A stretch of 64,000 nt of DNA from assembly GCA_964035795.1 (NCBI GenBank), contig OZ038325.1, positions 8,317,698 through 8,381,697 on the forward strand. Direction: 5' to 3'. This document shows positions 12,136-40,800 of this stretch, piece after piece; position 1 is the first letter of the stretch, and the number at the start of each line of letters is the position of its first letter. Made by a program: the position numbers and the translations under genes. Origin of the DNA: Pterobdella sp. o SKG-2022 (taxonomy: Eukaryota > Annelida > Clitellata > Hirudinida > Piscicolidae). The notes beneath the pieces were generated by a model, which saw only the letters and a program-made list of their open reading frames with translations, was not told the origin of the DNA and did no database searches.

Positions 12136-15008
12136 TATACTTTAAATTTTTTTTTTCACGTTTAAATCTTTTTTATAGATTTTTTTGGCCATTTATCACA
12201 TGACTTATATTTGAAATTCCTAAGCCAAATTTCTACGTTTATTTAAAACTGAGTTGGAAAATTGTGAAAAAATAATTTTCAAAAAATAATAAATAAATGG
12301 TAATTATACGAATATTACAACAAAAATATGAAAATTATAATTAAATATATAAAAAACATATTTTCAACAAAAATAAATTCTGATTCTCCCAAAATGGTAA
12401 CTAAAGCAGAGATTTCACAATCATCCAAATCAAAGAAACGTTATAAATAGCCAAAAATTTCTGAAAATAATTTTAAAATTCAATAATGATAACTAATTAC
12501 TTGATTAATCTTGTGAGTTTCCAAGAAATTCCGTCTAAATACTCACCAATGCTAGCAAGCTTTTCATGCCAAGATTCATTTGTATATACACTCTTCCCTC
12601 ATACATATCCATCTATCATCCATCCATCTGTCTATCATCCATCTATCCATTATTCAAACATCTATTCATTATTTATATATCTGTCTATCATTTGAGCATG
12701 GGTCCATCCAGCTATCTTCCACCAATCTATTACCCACCCATCCATCTATTCATTTTATAATCACTCAATCATCTAACTTGGCAACAATTTTATCACAACA
12801 TTGTATTAAATTGTATTTAATGGCAGTGATTTGAAATTTTTTCAACAAAAAAAATCTAAAAAAAAGTGACATTGAGTTTAAAAATTGAGATAATATCATT
12901 GGTGGGGAAAATATCAAAATTCTATGCTGACCTTGTTATTATTATTATTGCTATTATTCCATTTATTATTTTCATGAATACTGTTATTATTATTATTATT
13001 AATGTTATCATTATTATTCAAGTTATTATTATTAAAACAAAAAACCCATAAAAAACTTAGGTTGATCAACACTGTGGTGTAGAGGTGATTAAATGAGGAT
13101 TTTAAACAAAGACGCTTGTATAATGGTGAGCGCAAATATAAGCAAGTACGTTGGAGGTATTACGTACACATAAGAAAAACAACATTTACACAAAAAAAAG
13201 ATATATTTAAGTCGAAATACAAAGAAGCCAAAAACCAAAAATGCTTACATATATATCAACAAAGATACAACAGTGGAAACGATAATACAAAAAGATTTTA
13301 GACAAAATGGCGCTGAATCAGAAAATACGCAAAAGTCCGTGAATCAATAAAAAAAAAAAAATTTACATCCGTCAGCAAAAAACAGATAACAACGAATCAA
13401 AATTATTTCAAGTGGCCGGAACATAGTTGTATATACAAAATAGAATTGTTCTAAAAATATAACACTTCTAAAAATAGATTATATGTAACATAATTATCAA
13501 AAAAGACAATATATAAATAAGTTTGAAGGTTTATATTACAAAAGCTACCTTTAACTACTTAAATATTTATCATATTCATTTAATTAATCAATCAATAGTC
13601 CCATTTGTACTCAAACAGCTCGATTGTATTGAAATGGGTGATTGTGTGCCTCCACCACACCACTACCACCCTCTCACCAAACATCACCACATACCAATTA
13701 TGTATCACATTGTATATTTCTCTACGTACCTCGATACCTTCTTATCTACAATTCAAAAAAATATAAAACATATTTACAAAACCCCCAAAAATTCCACCAA
13801 AATCTTGCACCCACCCTAAAATACCACCCAAAAACTCCACCAACAACAAAGGTAGAAGCAGCCAGTTTATGGACGCAATAAAAATTTATAAATAGAACAA
13901 CAAGGAAAAGGTTAATACTAGGTTACAACAACGGTTAGTGTATGTGTGTAAGTATGGCTGGGTCCTTCGCCATTTTAAAGCATTCTTCATTAGGCACTGA
14001 AGATTATGGATTGCAATAACAATAATAATAATAATAATAATAAAATAATAATAACAGTAGAAGTAAGAATATTAAACAAGAATAAACAAAATTAAAAATA
14101 ATGTTATTAACAATAAGGTGAACAATAAAATTAATAAACAAAAAAATAATAGGAATAACATTAGTAAACAAGTATAAACAATAAAAATAAAAATAATAGA
14201 AACGAAGCAAAATATAAGTTTAAAAAAACAAAAAAAATCTATTGCATCGAGGCATGATACAAAGAATGTGGCAACGACATCATCAAATAACCAATACTGT
14301 CGTTCATAATGTATCAACACGATTAAAAATAGGTCAACTAATTTAATAGGTCAAATAAATAAATATGTCAACTAATTAAATAGGTCTACTAATTAAATAG
14401 GTCAACTAATTAAATAGGTCAACTAATTGAACAACACTGAATAAATTGAAAAAACAATAAAGTTAAATAGGAAGGTCATGGTGAGAAGAATATAATAATA
14501 ATAATAACAATAATGATAATAATAACAATAGTAATAATGATAATAATAACAATAATAATAATAATGATAATAATAATAACCTGCATGCAAAATTAAGTTT
14601 TTTCAAGCAAATAATGCACAAAGCACTTGACAATGTTATCGTATGTAAAGATCTGAAGGCTACTTGCTTAATAACATAAATAAAAATAATAAAAACAAAA
14701 ATAATAATAATAATAATGTAATAATAATGATACTTATTATTATTAATGTTGTAAACAAAAAAGTAATGAAATTTTTAAATAGAATCTTCAAAACCATTAT
14801 GTGGATATATACACGAATATATGGCCAATCGGGACATTAAATACAATAGCAAATGTAAGCGTGAGGTTGCTATTAATAGGGTCGAGAAGTTAAAGTTTAT
14901 ACATAGCATTATTGGTGTGTTAGTTTGTGTTTAATTATTGGGTGAATAATTAACATATATGGATAAATAATATGAAAAAATAAAGAGAGTCTATGGAATA
15001 AGAAGAAT
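12136..15008. other. Repeat-rich spacer between CDKAL1 and RSK 3' ends
   Basis: Two convergent genes end on either side. The spacer holds degenerate CATC/TATC runs at about 12600-12760, several (AAT)n tracts, and a 17-bp minisatellite at 14325-14432. Short open frames such as one at 13116-13301 match nothing I recognise and lack exon context. I call no gene here. Confidence 0.6.
14325..14432 (+). repeat. 17-bp minisatellite
   Basis: About five to six copies of a unit close to AATAGGTCAACTAATTA lie in tandem, the last three nearly identical and the first ones diverged. Confidence 0.85.
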
Positions 15009-23979
<8,971 letters not shown>

Positions 23980-25233
23980 GTGGGTAAAATGTTGTACATG
24001 TGAAGATTTTGTGTGTGTGGTGCATGTGAAGTTTGTGTGTGTGTGTGTGCATGTGAAGTTTGTGTGTGTGTGAGGTTTAATGTGTTTGTGCAAGATTTTC
24101 TGTGTATTTGAGAGGTGTTTTGAATCAGTGGTATTTAATTGATCTTAGAAAGATTCTTATACTTTAATTACTCAATACTAAAAAAAAAATTTAATAAAAT
24201 CTATTGAGCAAAAGAACTCTTTTTTAAAATGTATGCGACCATTTTTAAATTTATGAGAAGGTATTTTAAATTCATGAAATTTGTAAACAATTAATATGAG
24301 TAATGTTGAATCTTTTGTTGATTAATGTTGGTGGTTGAAAGTTTTTGTTACTGTGGCTTGATGGAAGCTTTATGATTGAAAACAACTTATTGAGTTTTGA
24401 ATATATCCATTTTGGTTTTCTTAGATATAAAGTTAATTGAATTATTTTTTCAAGATTGATTAATAATATATTTGTCGTTTGGCACTCACATTTGGGAACT
24501 CTCCAAGAGAATTATCCTGGAATTTGAAATTTGAAATTGTAAAAAACTATTTGCTAAAAACTCCTCTTTAAATATCCTTTATCTCTAACCTCAAAAAAAG
24601 CAACCATTTATATTTTAAAATTCTTAAACTTTTTTTACAAAATTATTTATTTTTAAATCGCCAAAATGTACAAGAATATATAAAACCTCAACTGTTTCAG
24701 TTTTTTCAGGTCTCCTGAAAGGAAAATTTAAAGGAGCTAAAGGCATACTAAGAGCTTTTATTGACCAAACACTAATTCATAAGCCTAATAATGAAGTAAT
24801 GAATGTCTAATAAGTTTGAGGAGTTTAAGAAATTTCTATTAATTGAATTCCGCTAATACTGAATAGTATGAATGTAGGTAGTTTCCGGTATTGGACTTGT
24901 AGTGTATTTTAAAAATCTAATGTGTAATTCTTAGGATTTTTGAAAATATACCTATTTTGAAAAAAAATAATTATTTTTGAAACTTTTTAATGGAAATTTC
25001 ATAAATTTAATAGTACAAATTTATACTAAGTTCAACATTAATTTTTTGTTTGTTTAGGGCGTAATTTTAAGAAAGTTACATTTTAATTTATTCAAATGTA
25101 ATCAATAAAATCTTAATTGAATTTTTTTAGAAGTTTATTTTTCAAATATTTTCATAAGATTAAAATAAGAGTCAGATAATAATAATGAGAAGAGCATTTT
25201 AGGTGTTTATTCTTTCAGGCCTTTGAATTTTAA

Positions 25234-25315
25234 AGTACTTGATAATGTTACTTTGTTAACGAAAAGCTTTGTACTTAATAAAATTATCTTTAGTGTTCAA
25301 ATAATTTCAGTATTT
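25234..25315 (+). repeat. Dispersed repeat, copy B
   Basis: TACTTGATAATGTTAC followed by TGTTAACGAAAAGCTT matches the block at about 3029-3065 with about three mismatches over some 37 bp. The similarity then becomes patchy. The orientation is the same. Confidence 0.5.
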
Positions 25316-25541
25316 ACTTTGGCTAAAGAAGATTATTATGTATTCCATTGAGTTTTTGATAATCATTCAACGAAATATTAAAATTCATGTTAAAAATTCC
25401 CAATATTTTGAATATGATTATAACTGATAACTTCATTAAAAACTCAAATCTAGTAATAAAAAACCATCAAAATTATTCCATATATAGCTATTTAAATATA
25501 AAATAAAGAATATTTGAAATTAAAAATTATATAACAAGTTA

Positions 25542-25547
25542 TTTATT
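25542..25547 (-). terminator. Polyadenylation signal AATAAA after DCTD
   Basis: Minus-strand AATAAA lies about 13 bp past the DCTD stop codon. Plausible, but AT-rich context gives frequent chance matches. Confidence 0.4.
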
Positions 25548-25559
25548 AACGATGATGTA

Positions 25560-26850
25560 TTAATTAATATTATTTTGCTGATGGTGGATGTAGAAACTGT
25601 CATTCAACGAGAAATTTTCAGAAGAGTCCAATGACTCAAAATCTATGGTAATTCTGCGTTGTTTCGGGACGAATTGACTGGAGAAAATATTTTTAATTTC
25701 ATATTTATTCATGAAATTTTTATGAATACATTGTTCGACTTTGAGCTTAACTATGAATCGATTTTTAAACGTTCAATGCGTTCAAATCGATGATTATTTT
25801 GAACGTTAAGCCATGACTCCACTAATCTATGAATGATATACTCACAGAAACAAAAACAGGTTCATACACACACAAACAAACATACAAACAAATAAAAATA
25901 CATACATAACCATATATATATATATATATACATAAACAGATACATAAAAACACACACTTACCTATATGTGATGCTTACTATATCAAACATTCTTTTAGAG
26001 GCCTGCACTGATTTCTTGGCCCTATGCTTGTCTGACATGTACACAACGTTGCTTATTCCTTGTGTGTGTGTGTGTTCAATTGATAATATCTTCACCTCAA
26101 CCAACACCCTCCATCTATCTCCCTCCCATCCATCAATCTCCAACCCACACACCAGCCTGGATAATGAGCTTGGCACACTCGTTACAAGGAAACATGGAAG
26201 TGTAAATAGTGCAACCTTTGACGTCATGCGAATTCTTATTCATTATGGCATTCATTTCTGCATGGCATACTGAAGAAGGTGGGTGTGAAAATGAAAAGAT
26301 AAATATATGATTGAAAAGATAGATAGATAAATAGATGGATAGATTCACCACCACTCACAAACCATCACTATTCAAACCACCCATACTGACCATACATATA
26401 TTTATTTTCTAATTCATCATCATTATGCTTTCCCCATGGCATTTGGTCATCTGGGCACCCATTGGGCATTCCATTGTAACCAATGCCTACAATTTTCTTG
26501 TCCTTGTTCACAATGCAAGCACCTACCTATGATCATCATTATGTTAGATTTTTTAGTTAACAAACTCAAATTGAATTAAATTTTACATTCTATTTATTTT
26601 TAAATTAATACTTTGTATAAAGACATTTTATTTATCTTTTTTTGAATTTTTTTCTTGATTTTTAATCAAGAAAACTAATATCTAGCTTTATATTGTTAAT
26701 AATATAAGTATAACTATCAATTAAACCTCATTAATATTGAAACAGCTGATCAAACTTGTGATACAGGATCTTTACTGCGTTGGGCAGAAAGGAATGCAAC
26801 AGCCATGAAGTACTCATCCCACTCAATGTACCCTTCTCTCTTGTTGCTTG
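25560..26850 (-). CDS. DCTD: dCMP deaminase, start uncertain
   Basis: Converts dCMP to dUMP for thymidylate synthesis. Exons on the minus strand: about 26850-26756 ([20 protein letters not shown]), 26526-26391 ([20 protein letters not shown]), 26269-26153, 26058-25962 and 25677-25560. The catalytic zinc site is complete: HAEMNA with its proton-shuttling Glu, and PCNECAK with the two Cys ligands. All internal splice phases agree. The last exon encodes [15 protein letters not shown] and a short unique tail, close to the vertebrate enzyme in length. The start is not certain. A candidate first exon at 27426-27390 encodes MDVIAEMKWRFR and has a GTGAGA donor, but the join is only plausible. The bases from there to 27855 show nothing else. 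Confidence 0.93.
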
Positions 26851-27855
26851 TCCTGCTTTCTCTATGGGTTGTTTGTAGTTTGTCATTTAAAATTCTTTCA
26901 AAGGTGTAATAATTTAAATTTTTATTTTTTTTAGAAATTATTTTTGGATTTGAATTAATAATGTCACTGATGAATTTTAATTTATATGCAAAGTAAGTGA
27001 CAAAGTATTTTACCGAATAATCTATGAATTAAATGTAAAATTTTAATTCAATGAAATGATTCGTCTGAAATAATCAAAAAAGCATCTAAATTTTGCCAGG
27101 TTCAAAGAAGTATTAACCAAGTTAGATACTTAGATAAGCTTTGTTGATCTCCATTTTCATTTGTAATTTTAAGTTGCATCAGGTCTAAGCTATCCATATT
27201 TCAACTACTGCTTTAAACCTCAGTTTGAGAGAATATTGAAAAACTAAATTTACTTTTACGAAAGTTAAAAGTGAAGAGATTAAAAGCTTAGTTAAAAACC
27301 TTTTTGAAAAAATTTCATCATACTGAAACATTATCAAAAGATAGATAGGATATTCTTTTTTTTCAGGTTAAATATTCGTCGATTCTCACGTCGAAACCGC
27401 CACTTCATTTCTGCTATGACGTCCATGCTATTTGGTTGAGCTCTGCTTCTATTTGAAGTTCATACTAATTATTCAGTACAACATAGTTACAAAATGGCAT
27501 CCAACAACATATCTACAAAAGTCAACATCTGATACATTTTTAGGCAATATCCTCTATTTTATACCTGAAATTGTTTAGCATAATATAGATTCGAAACCTC
27601 TTATTGTACTTAATTACAAACTATAATATTATTGACTTTCATCGTAGCGAGTGATTTTAAAGTGCGTTTGAACACCAGTATTGAGATTTGAGACACTTTA
27701 TTCTCTTATGAATATTAAATTGAACAGAACCACTCGTGTTATCAACCTACATCTCGAACCAAACTAAATGACGTTTAACGTGTATGCACCGAAACTAGCG
27801 AAATAAATGTTTTTGATCTTATCAAAAATGTGTTAAAAACATTTCCAAATCGAAA

Positions 27856-29611
27856 TTACTCCTTGACTTTTTTGATTTGAGCGTCTATCATGATGAATGT
27901 ATCTTCGTTGATTACACTATCCTCATCAACACCATCTTCCACTCCTCCCAATAAACTTCGAAGAAAACTGAACTCTTCACTCAAGTTCTGCGCTTCATAA
28001 ACGGCGAATTTTAAAACATCATCTTGGTCTGCTGAAGTCACTTCAATTTCTTCATCATCATCATCATTTCTACCATTTTGTACTTCTTCAACACCACCTT
28101 TGGAGTTTTTATCTACATCGCTTGTACCCGTGTCCCCTATCACCATTTTGAAAGCATGTTTCTCATCACCTTTCACTTTTTTTTCTTTATTACCTTCATT
28201 CTTTCCATTATCTTTGATTGTAGGAATACTTCTATAATTTTCCGTTGATTCACCTTCAGGAGGGTTATTATGAACATTATTCTTAGCATTAAAACCATCC
28301 CCTCCCTCGTAAAAACCACCAAGAACCCCGCCATCTGAGGGTTTGACGTTTGCCGGTGAAAACCTCGCTAACAGTTCTCCCGCTTTTTTATCGCTGTTTG
28401 TTGTTGTTCTGCTAGTAGCAGTAGTATTAGCAGAAGCAGCTGTAGAAGAAGTAGTAGTATTCACCAAAGCAACTGTAGAAGTAGTAGTAGTAGTATTTAT
28501 GGATTTATTAGAATTTATCGTAGTTGTTTTAGTTGTAGCAGTAGTGGGAGAAGTGATATTATTGGTTGTATTGTTGTTGGGAACGGCCATTTTATTGGGA
28601 AGGGCGGTTACTTTTGTTGTGCTGGTAGTGGTTGGTGGTGTAGTATTAGTAGTAGTAGAAGTAGTCTTGCTGTTATTAACAGTAGTAGCTGTACTAGTTC
28701 TATTTATAATTGCTGTTTTTGTGTTGTTTGATTGGGTATTAACATTTTCCGTACTATTTATAGCTGTTTTTGTGCAACTTTTAGCTGAATAACCATTGTT
28801 AATATTATAATTATTGAGATTTTCAAAATTAGGATTTAGTTTTTTCTCATTTCCGTTAGTAACTTTGTTGTTATTATTCTTTACCTTATTGTTATTATTA
28901 TTGTTTATATTATTGTTATTATTATTATTTTTCACATTATTGTTGTTGTTAGATGTTTTTGTGTTGGAAATGTTTTGTTTTGACTGAATAGAGGTATCCA
29001 AACTTGTTATGCTTGCATTATTTTTATTGTTATCATTATTTTTATTTTGATTATTATTGATATTATTTTTATTATTCTGAATATTATTGTTCTTGTCACT
29101 TATATTTTTTATAATAGTATTATTTTTAGGTTCGGTTTCTATTTTTTGATTTGTAATTTTGCTTTTAAATGGATTATTGGAAACACTATTTTTATTAGTA
29201 TCACCTTTTTTGAAAATATTTTTATTATTGATACTATTGAACTTATTTATTATTTTGTTTTCTATTTTATTAGTGCTATTATTGTTATTGTTATTATTGG
29301 AAAAAAGGCTGACTTTATCTGCTAACAAAGACTTCTTCTGAGTCTGGAACAAATTTATTGATTAATTCCATATATTGACAGCACTTTGAATTGATTTATT
29401 CACGTTGTTTATTAATTCTACCATAAATATTAATATAACTAAAAATATGGTTATTCAAAACACTAGTTGTACTACTACTCTTAATAATAATAAAGATCAT
29501 ATTAGTAATACTGAAAAAAATTATTATTATTGTTATTATTATTCATCAATGATACAGCCCACAGACCTTTTCATCAGCTGTTTTGAAAACATTCTTTGGT
29601 AGGAAAGGCAT
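27856..29611 (-). CDS. Asn/Thr-rich protein of unknown function
   Basis: Two exons: 29611-29567 (15 codons, MPFLPKNVFKTADEK) and 29343-27856, joined in phase 0 (AAG|gt, ccag|ACT). The product is about 510 residues. I do not recognise it. The N-terminal 30 residues are ordinary sequence (KKSLLADKVSLFS). A long central part follows, rich in Asn encoded by AAT/AAC repeats and then Thr/Ser/Ala encoded by ACT, AGT and GCT runs. The last 130 residues are of normal complexity and acidic (GELLARFSPANVKPSDGG, then LKFAVYEAQNLSEEFSFLR, then EDTFIMIDAQIKKVKE). The conserved ends suggest a small adaptor-like protein whose middle has been stretched by codon-repeat expansion. No signal peptide or membrane segment is visible. 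Confidence 0.7.
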
Positions 29612-30313
29612 GGTGATTATTCTGGGTATTTTGTATTGTATTCTCTGTAATATCCTCGGTATTTTAAATTATTTGACTTACAAGAATTTTTTGGTATTTG
29701 TTGTATCCGATTTGTATCCTTAGTATGTAAACCTTTTTTCTGGTATTGTTTTAACTTCCGGATTTTTATTTACTATTCTCAAGATTTTGGGGGAAATATG
29801 CTTTTATTTTCAAGAAATTGTTTATTATATTATTATTATTTGAAAGGTTTCCGTATAAGATGGTGAGGTTTCTAAAATTGATAAGTTTAAAAATCAATAA
29901 AAAATGAATCTGAAATACTCTATTAAACCTGCTTCTCACAACCATCCCACCAACTATTTAAAGAGTGTAACAATGGCGAACATGGTTCGTTGATAAAACT
30001 CACAGAAAAACAATGAAAAAATCCTAAAAACCAACTTAACTGAATAATAATTGAATTAATTAAGCTCTAGAATATGTTTATAAGTTAGATGAGGTTTGAA
30101 TAATTAATTAAAATGATTGAATTTACCGACCTACTACTACAACTTAACAATCCTGCTGCTGCCACTATTATTTTTTTTTATTCTTATTATTATTGTTTAT
30201 ATTTTATGATATTTTTTTTATTATTAGTTTTTCATTTTTTTTATTTATGTATATTTAAATGGTACTTTTACTATCATATTTTTAAAAGTATAATTTTTTA
30301 AATTATTATTTTT

Positions 30314-30315
<2 letters not shown>

Positions 30316-30372
<57 letters not shown>
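30316..30372. repeat. (TA)n microsatellite
   Basis: A perfect AT dinucleotide run of about 56 bp, ending one or two bases from the stop codon of the small gene on the minus strand, so it would lie at the start of that gene's 3' UTR. Confidence 0.95.
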
Positions 30373-30373
<1 letters not shown>

Positions 30374-30374
<1 letters not shown>

Positions 30375-30532
30375 TATTCGTCTTCTCTTTTTAAATTCTC
30401 CATTGCTTTTTCATACTCAGATATTTCTTTTGGTACATAAAACTTCAAGGAATGCTAGAGATGACTAATTAAATTCTCTAAATAATATCAAACACAATCT
30501 TCCCACCTACCTTGCTTCTTTTAATAAAACCA
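30374..30532 (-). CDS. Possible last two exons of a small unidentified gene
   Basis: Minus strand: a 22-bp exon (30532-30511) bounded by TTCCAG and GTAGGT encodes GFIKRSK. It joins in frame to 30454-30374, encoding HSLKFYVPKEISEYEKAME and a short charged tail before TAA. The C-terminus is basic then acidic and predicted helical. I do not recognise the family. A possible upstream reading (MKILLSKRKFHHS, near 30640) would need a very short intron. It may be a separate small gene between NPRL3 and the Asn-rich gene. Confidence 0.4.
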
Positions 30533-31300
30533 CTGGAAGTTTACAGGGAAGATGGAAGAAGGATGACAGAAAATTTTAAACCGATTTCAAAAATGAAGTT
30601 TATGATGCAGGAGTGGTGGAACTTGCGCTTTGAAAGCAGAATCTTCATATAAAAGATTTATGAATTTTGGTAATTTTTTACGCCATTTTTTTTAAATTTA
30701 AAAGTTGACTGAAACTTTATTAAATATGAACAGAAAAAATATGAAAATGCAAATTAGTTACAACTCGTGAATTTGAAACGGAAATAGATATCACCAGATA
30801 CTAACGATAATGAAAAGTATTGTTATATTATGTTGTTAACGATAATGAGAAACGATTATTATATTACATAATTAAAAAATATATGATAATTTATAGAGCG
30901 ATAATACCCTAAAACCTATAACTTTGAAAATGATGAGTACGGCAAAAAATTCATTAAAAAGTAAAAATGATTTACAACAAAATGTATCTTATCATTTAAA
31001 AGTGAAATAGGTTTTGAAAATGTTTTTGATGTATTTATTCTGAATACCACCACCAGAAATGGAATTAATTATTTTTTATTATAAAATTAAATGTGATAAA
31101 AATAAAAATTGAAGAAAAGACTACAATTACTAAAAGATATTCTTAGAAATACAGTTAATACGATGCTATGGTTGTTATACTGTTTATTCTAATGCTCATG
31201 ATGGCATCTGAATACCGAAACACAAAAATAATCAAAGTTTTTTTTCAAGGTTTTCATAAAAAAACAAAAAAATAACCATTAATAAGACATAAAAACATAT

Positions 31301-37237
<5,937 letters not shown>

Positions 37238-37724
37238 GTTGAGACATGGGATAAAAGTGCATGCAGTGAAGGTAAAATAGAACTTTGCCTTGAAAGATTT
37301 TTTTAATAATTTGGAACTTTGCTTTGAAAGGTTTTTTAAGTTGTAATTTAAAAAGTTTAGTATGACAGACATAAGATATTTCTTAAAACTGAAAATGATT
37401 TTAAAACTTGAATAGAAACTAGAAAATTTTGAGAAATTTCATGAAAAGCTATACTTCTTATGTAATGCATACAGTGAAAATTGAAACACCACAAAAAAAG
37501 AGGATTAAAATGACTTTGAGGAAACATGATTATACATAAAAAAATGATTACTATTTAGAAAAATAATTGCATTTTTTTTTTCTCCGATTGACTTGAGAAA
37601 ATTAGTCAAAAATATTTTTAAGTTCTTGAAAGTGTTCATTATTGACAAAAAAACTCAAACGCGTAATTTATTATTTATTAAAAACAAACGAAAGTGGAAA
37701 TTAGAGTAGGATTAACTAACACAT

Positions 37725-37730
37725 TTTATT
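37725..37730 (-). terminator. Polyadenylation signal AATAAA after PSMD1
   Basis: Minus-strand AATAAA about 127 bp past the PSMD1 stop codon, in a plausible 3' UTR position. Confidence 0.45.
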
Positions 37731-37856
37731 TCTTTTTCATTAAATTTCAGCCAATCAAACATCGCTCTAAATAATAAGAAAGCGCCATAGATAGTAACAA
37801 AGCGCTATGAAATTAAATTAAAAATCCACAGATATAAACAAAACAACAAGGAAATC

Positions 37857-40800
37857 TCAATCCTCGATGTACTCAAAAGGTTCAGGAGGAGCAGGTTCGT
37901 CTGCCTTCTGTGTCGTCCCTCCCGGAGTCTTTAATCGCAATAATAACAATAATATTAGTATAATATTTTATTGTTATAAAACTAATAGTAATAATAATAT
38001 TTCAGATAAAATAATAATAGCAATAATAGTATGGATATCGTCATTAATTTTACTAGAAGCGCAATTTTGTAAGTATGATATAGACCACATACGAAAAAAT
38101 CCCGAAATAATGATGTACACTCACCTGAACTTCAACAATAGTTTCTTCTTCGCAGGGCTTGAGATCCTTGACCACCACAATGCCCCCCTCTGACACTTCC
38201 TTCATACCAACGTACCTGCTTCCCTTCGTCATCGTTACCATTCTTAACTGGGTGGTGGTATGATGGTTATGATGAGAGAGGAGAAAGTTGATTGTGTGTG
38301 GAATAGTCGTTGTGTGATGATGATATAGTAGTAGTGAAGGAAGGTGGGCTATGGGTAGATTGAAAAGTTGATTAAAAGTGAATTTTTATGAAAGACAGAG
38401 CCCATTAAAAGCAAAAAACACAAAAAAACATGACAAACCAATCAAAGCAAACAAAAGTGACACAAACTCCACCCACCTGTGACTTCATCACCCTGGCAGG
38501 ATTTGATAGGTGTTCGAAATTAGGTTCAGGTTCTTTTTTCTCCTCCTCCTTCTTTTTTTCCTCCTCTTTGCTATCTCCCTTCTTCGGTTCAGCTTCATCC
38601 TGTAGAAGATTTTGTATTTGTTTGACGCTGTCCATTTTCATGCTAGCAAAAAAATGGAAAAAAGTCTATGAAGATACAAAAAAAACACAAAAACCTTGAA
38701 CAAAACAGACAGACAAGTGGACAAAAACAAAAAGAGACCCATACCACTTCCATCTGCTGCTCCTTCTTCGAGTCTTGTACCACCTTCTTCTTGTGTTGTT
38801 TGGCTGTTATGCTCAGTACTGCTGTCTCCACCTATATATAAATAAATATATATATTACAAGTTATAATAACAATAAGAATAATAAATAAAATAAAACTAA
38901 TAATGATGACAATAATTATTTTTTGAACCTTTTCTTTGTTCTCCTTCTTCTTCTCCTCCAGCCTGGCTGGGTATGCAAACACAGAAGGTTTGGCTTTGGA
39001 GTAGAAGTCCAACTATCGGGAAATTTATGAATATAAATCTATTGCATGAAAGAAAATCTTGTAAATTACATTGACGCTAAAAGTAAAAAAATTGAATGCT
39101 TTACATAAAATTAATTGTCTCTATTTTTAAAGCAACCGTCCTTCATCATTCACACCCCTAAGCGCTGCCTTCTACCGCAATTATCACCCCTTTCCTCCAC
39201 CACTCTATCCCCAATCAACCTTAGGCATCTTGAGATTGCTGTTAAGAGCGATGAGAGCAGAGGGGGTGAGGGCAAGAGAGAAGAAGTGAGCCAAAGGGTA
39301 CCAGTACCAGAATTGGAGAAAGACCAACAACCCAACTACCGCCACCATGTTTGTGTGCCCTGCCCTGCTCTGAAGGCTTATGGTGCAGTTCCTACCTAAA
39401 ATGGGAAAAGGGAGAGAAGTGAGAGGGTTGGAAGTAGAGTAACAAGGTTGGATAGTTTAAGTGAAAGAAGGTGGAAGTTAGAGGTGAAGTAACTAGGTTG
39501 GTTGGTGAGGTGGAAGAGACAGGTTGGAGGTGAAGGCATATAGAGAGTATAATGAATATAGCAATAAGAATCACTATTTTAGTTTGGTGAATGGATGCTT
39601 TTGATGGAACATTGGTGGAAGTATTGAAGCTTATATAACAAGCATATGCACTGATAGAATTGATACATCAATAACATTAGCAACCTCCAGCATCAATGAT
39701 GCCTTGTGCCATGATAGCTCCAAACTTGGCCATCACATCCTCATGCTTGTCTGAGATCACCTGCACATGTGTGTTGTTTGCATTTATAAATGTCTCATAT
39801 TTGTCTTTATTTTCGTTTGTATTCATGACTGTTTTTTCAACTTGTTCATATGAACACAACAAAACGAACTAAACACACATGATGAATCAAGCATGAATCC
39901 AACACCCCAAAAACACTCACCATGGAACCACCACCCCCCCACCTTGGCATACAGCTGTCTGAAGTGGTTGACTTTTGGAGCAGTGTTCTCATTGTGTTGT
40001 ATAAGAATCATGGCAGACGCAATGAGGGCACCCTGCCTCACAAAGTTCACTGGGTCGGAGGTCAAAGGTTCGAGGAGGTTGAGAGCTTCCTTTAAACCAC
40101 TTCCGGCACACGCCACTCCCAGTGCCATGGCGGATCCGTATCTGATGAGAAAAGAGAAAGGGGGTTTATTTGAGTGGGTCTGTGTTGATATTAACGCAAA
40201 AACACTTAAAAAAGTATACAAACACCTAAAAACACAAAAAAGTGCATGTAATAAGACACCCACACAAAAACACACACCTGACGTGTGGATTGTAACTCTC
40301 AGACAACAGCGACACGATGCCCGGGCACTGCTCAGGTGTCCTGAACTGTAAGAAACCCAATGACGTCACAGCTGCTCTTCTGACGTCATCGCTTACGTCA
40401 CTCACAGCCATGTGGAGAAGCAGTTGAACCGCTTTGTTGTTGCCACTGCCGCAGTATGCCATCGCCACCGAATATGCTGCGCAGCTCCTGTTTGTGTGTT
40501 AATCCTTGTACCATTTTATTCTCTTGGGAAAAGGATTAAAAAAAGTGCGTCTACAATAGCTTGAAAAAGTTACACTTTCAACCAAACAAATCACTACACA
40601 CTCCATCACACCTGACATCTCATCCTAACGCACTACACCATACACCTCACCCTAAGGCATCACACCACACATACCTTAATATGGAGTCTTTATCAGAAGC
40701 AAGCTGATCCACCAGAGCATCTGATTCCTCAAGACGACCAAACTGCAATAATGACACTCCTATTGCCAGTCCCCTCATTATCTGGATTGGGGTTTGTTTG

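Larger units (their letters stand above)
23980..25559 (-). other. RSK upstream interval; missing 5' exon(s) expected here
   Basis: RSK needs an initiator exon between its first identified exon and the DCTD 3' end. One candidate is a 27-bp phase-0 microexon at about 24492-24518 (minus strand, acceptor TTCCAG, donor GTGAGT) encoding nine residues, DNSLGEFPN. I could not identify a starting ATG exon. Otherwise the stretch is AT-rich with no recognised gene. It also contains dispersed repeat copy B. Confidence 0.35.

Noticed and set aside
13116..13301. Lys/Tyr-rich open frame
   Set aside because: It is a short isolated frame in AT-rich spacer with no recognisable family and no supporting splice context.
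14325..14432. Regular short repeats that might suggest a CRISPR array
   Set aside because: The units are contiguous without unique spacers, and the genome is clearly eukaryotic. It is a minisatellite.
25958..26227. Minus-strand frame extending past the DCTD exon into its intron
   Set aside because: Only the part from 26058 to 25962 aligns with dCMP deaminase. The rest is intron read-through across a (CA)n tract.
28343..28792. Plus-strand Val/Leu-rich frame resembling a membrane protein
   Set aside because: It is antisense to Thr/Ala codon repeats of the Asn/Thr-rich gene. Hydrophobicity follows from the complementary codons.
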